This document shows positions 63,980-64,000 of a DNA stretch of 64,000 bases, piece by piece. Location: positions 4,262,220 through 4,326,219 of the forward strand of contig NZ_CP007128.1 of assembly GCF_000522985.1 (NCBI RefSeq), read 5' to 3'. The translations under genes and the position numbers were made by a program. The notes beneath the pieces were generated by a model. The model worked only from the letters and a program-made list of their open reading frames with translations. It was not told the DNA's origin and did no database searches. Each line of letters opens with the position of its first letter. The first letter of the stretch is position 1. Origin of the DNA: Gemmatirosa kalamazoonensis (GTDB lineage: Bacteria > Gemmatimonadota > Gemmatimonadetes > Gemmatimonadales > Gemmatimonadaceae).

Positions 63980-64000
63980 GAGGAATCGCCCTTCACTCGC

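Overview
The window reads as chromosome of a very GC-rich, Gram-negative bacterium, most likely a member of the Gemmatimonadota (Gemmatirosa/Gemmatimonas relatives). This is inferred from the base composition, a SusC/RagA-type TonB receptor outside Bacteroidota, a fused E1 alpha/beta dehydrogenase and many lipoproteins; it was not confirmed by a search. I see no prophage, insertion sequence, integrase or CRISPR array. Genes are tightly packed, and at least a dozen neighbouring pairs overlap by four bases (ATGA, GTGA or TTGA).

Layout. 1-2941: SusC-type outer-membrane receptor, cut by the window edge. 3114-7261: tex, a cupin protein, infA, a small unknown gene and apaG. 7258-13826 (minus): GHL10-type lipoprotein, flavin amine oxidase, class I/II aminotransferase, then hmgA and hpd for tyrosine catabolism through homogentisate. 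14070-15674: secreted esterase with a TPR-like tail and a small unknown. 15693-29703: phenylacetate (paa) catabolism in two minus-strand blocks, paaZ-paaY-paaJ-paaI-paaH-paaG and paaD-paaC-paaB-paaA. Between them lie an FtsX-type permease, a fused 2-oxoacid dehydrogenase E1 and a lipoprotein. An enoyl-CoA hydratase and an ELFV-type amino-acid dehydrogenase follow. paaE and paaK are not in the window. 32002-37620: solute-binding lipoprotein, lipoprotein, TPR/HD-GYP/degenerate-GGDEF protein, and a Rad52-family protein.

37744-49434 (minus) looks like one LacI-controlled operon. In order of transcription it carries LacI, a KAS III-like protein, an acyl-CoA ligase, a small membrane protein, a sodium:solute symporter, a TonB receptor, a PHB-depolymerase-family esterase, a second acyl-CoA ligase and a V4R/DUF2378-like protein. 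Its promoter has a consensus -35 box and two LacI-type palindromes. I read it as an uptake-and-activation system for a polyester-type or aromatic ester substrate.

49591-64000: LysM membrane protein, deoxyhypusine-synthase-like protein, DUF2156 protein, geranylgeranyl-reductase-family flavoprotein, a solitary tRNA-Ile(GAT) with its own promoter and terminator, an FHA protein plus a membrane Ser/Thr kinase with a seven-repeat RCC1 ectodomain, a freestanding 16S rRNA gene, a very acidic small protein, typA, a small unknown protein and pilT.

Two genome-scale signals run through the window. One is an over-represented, strand-symmetric word GCCTAAC(G), about 35 copies by eye, found in genes, stop codons and hairpin loops. 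The other is a family of hairpins at gene 3' ends, many with arms built of short tandem repeats.
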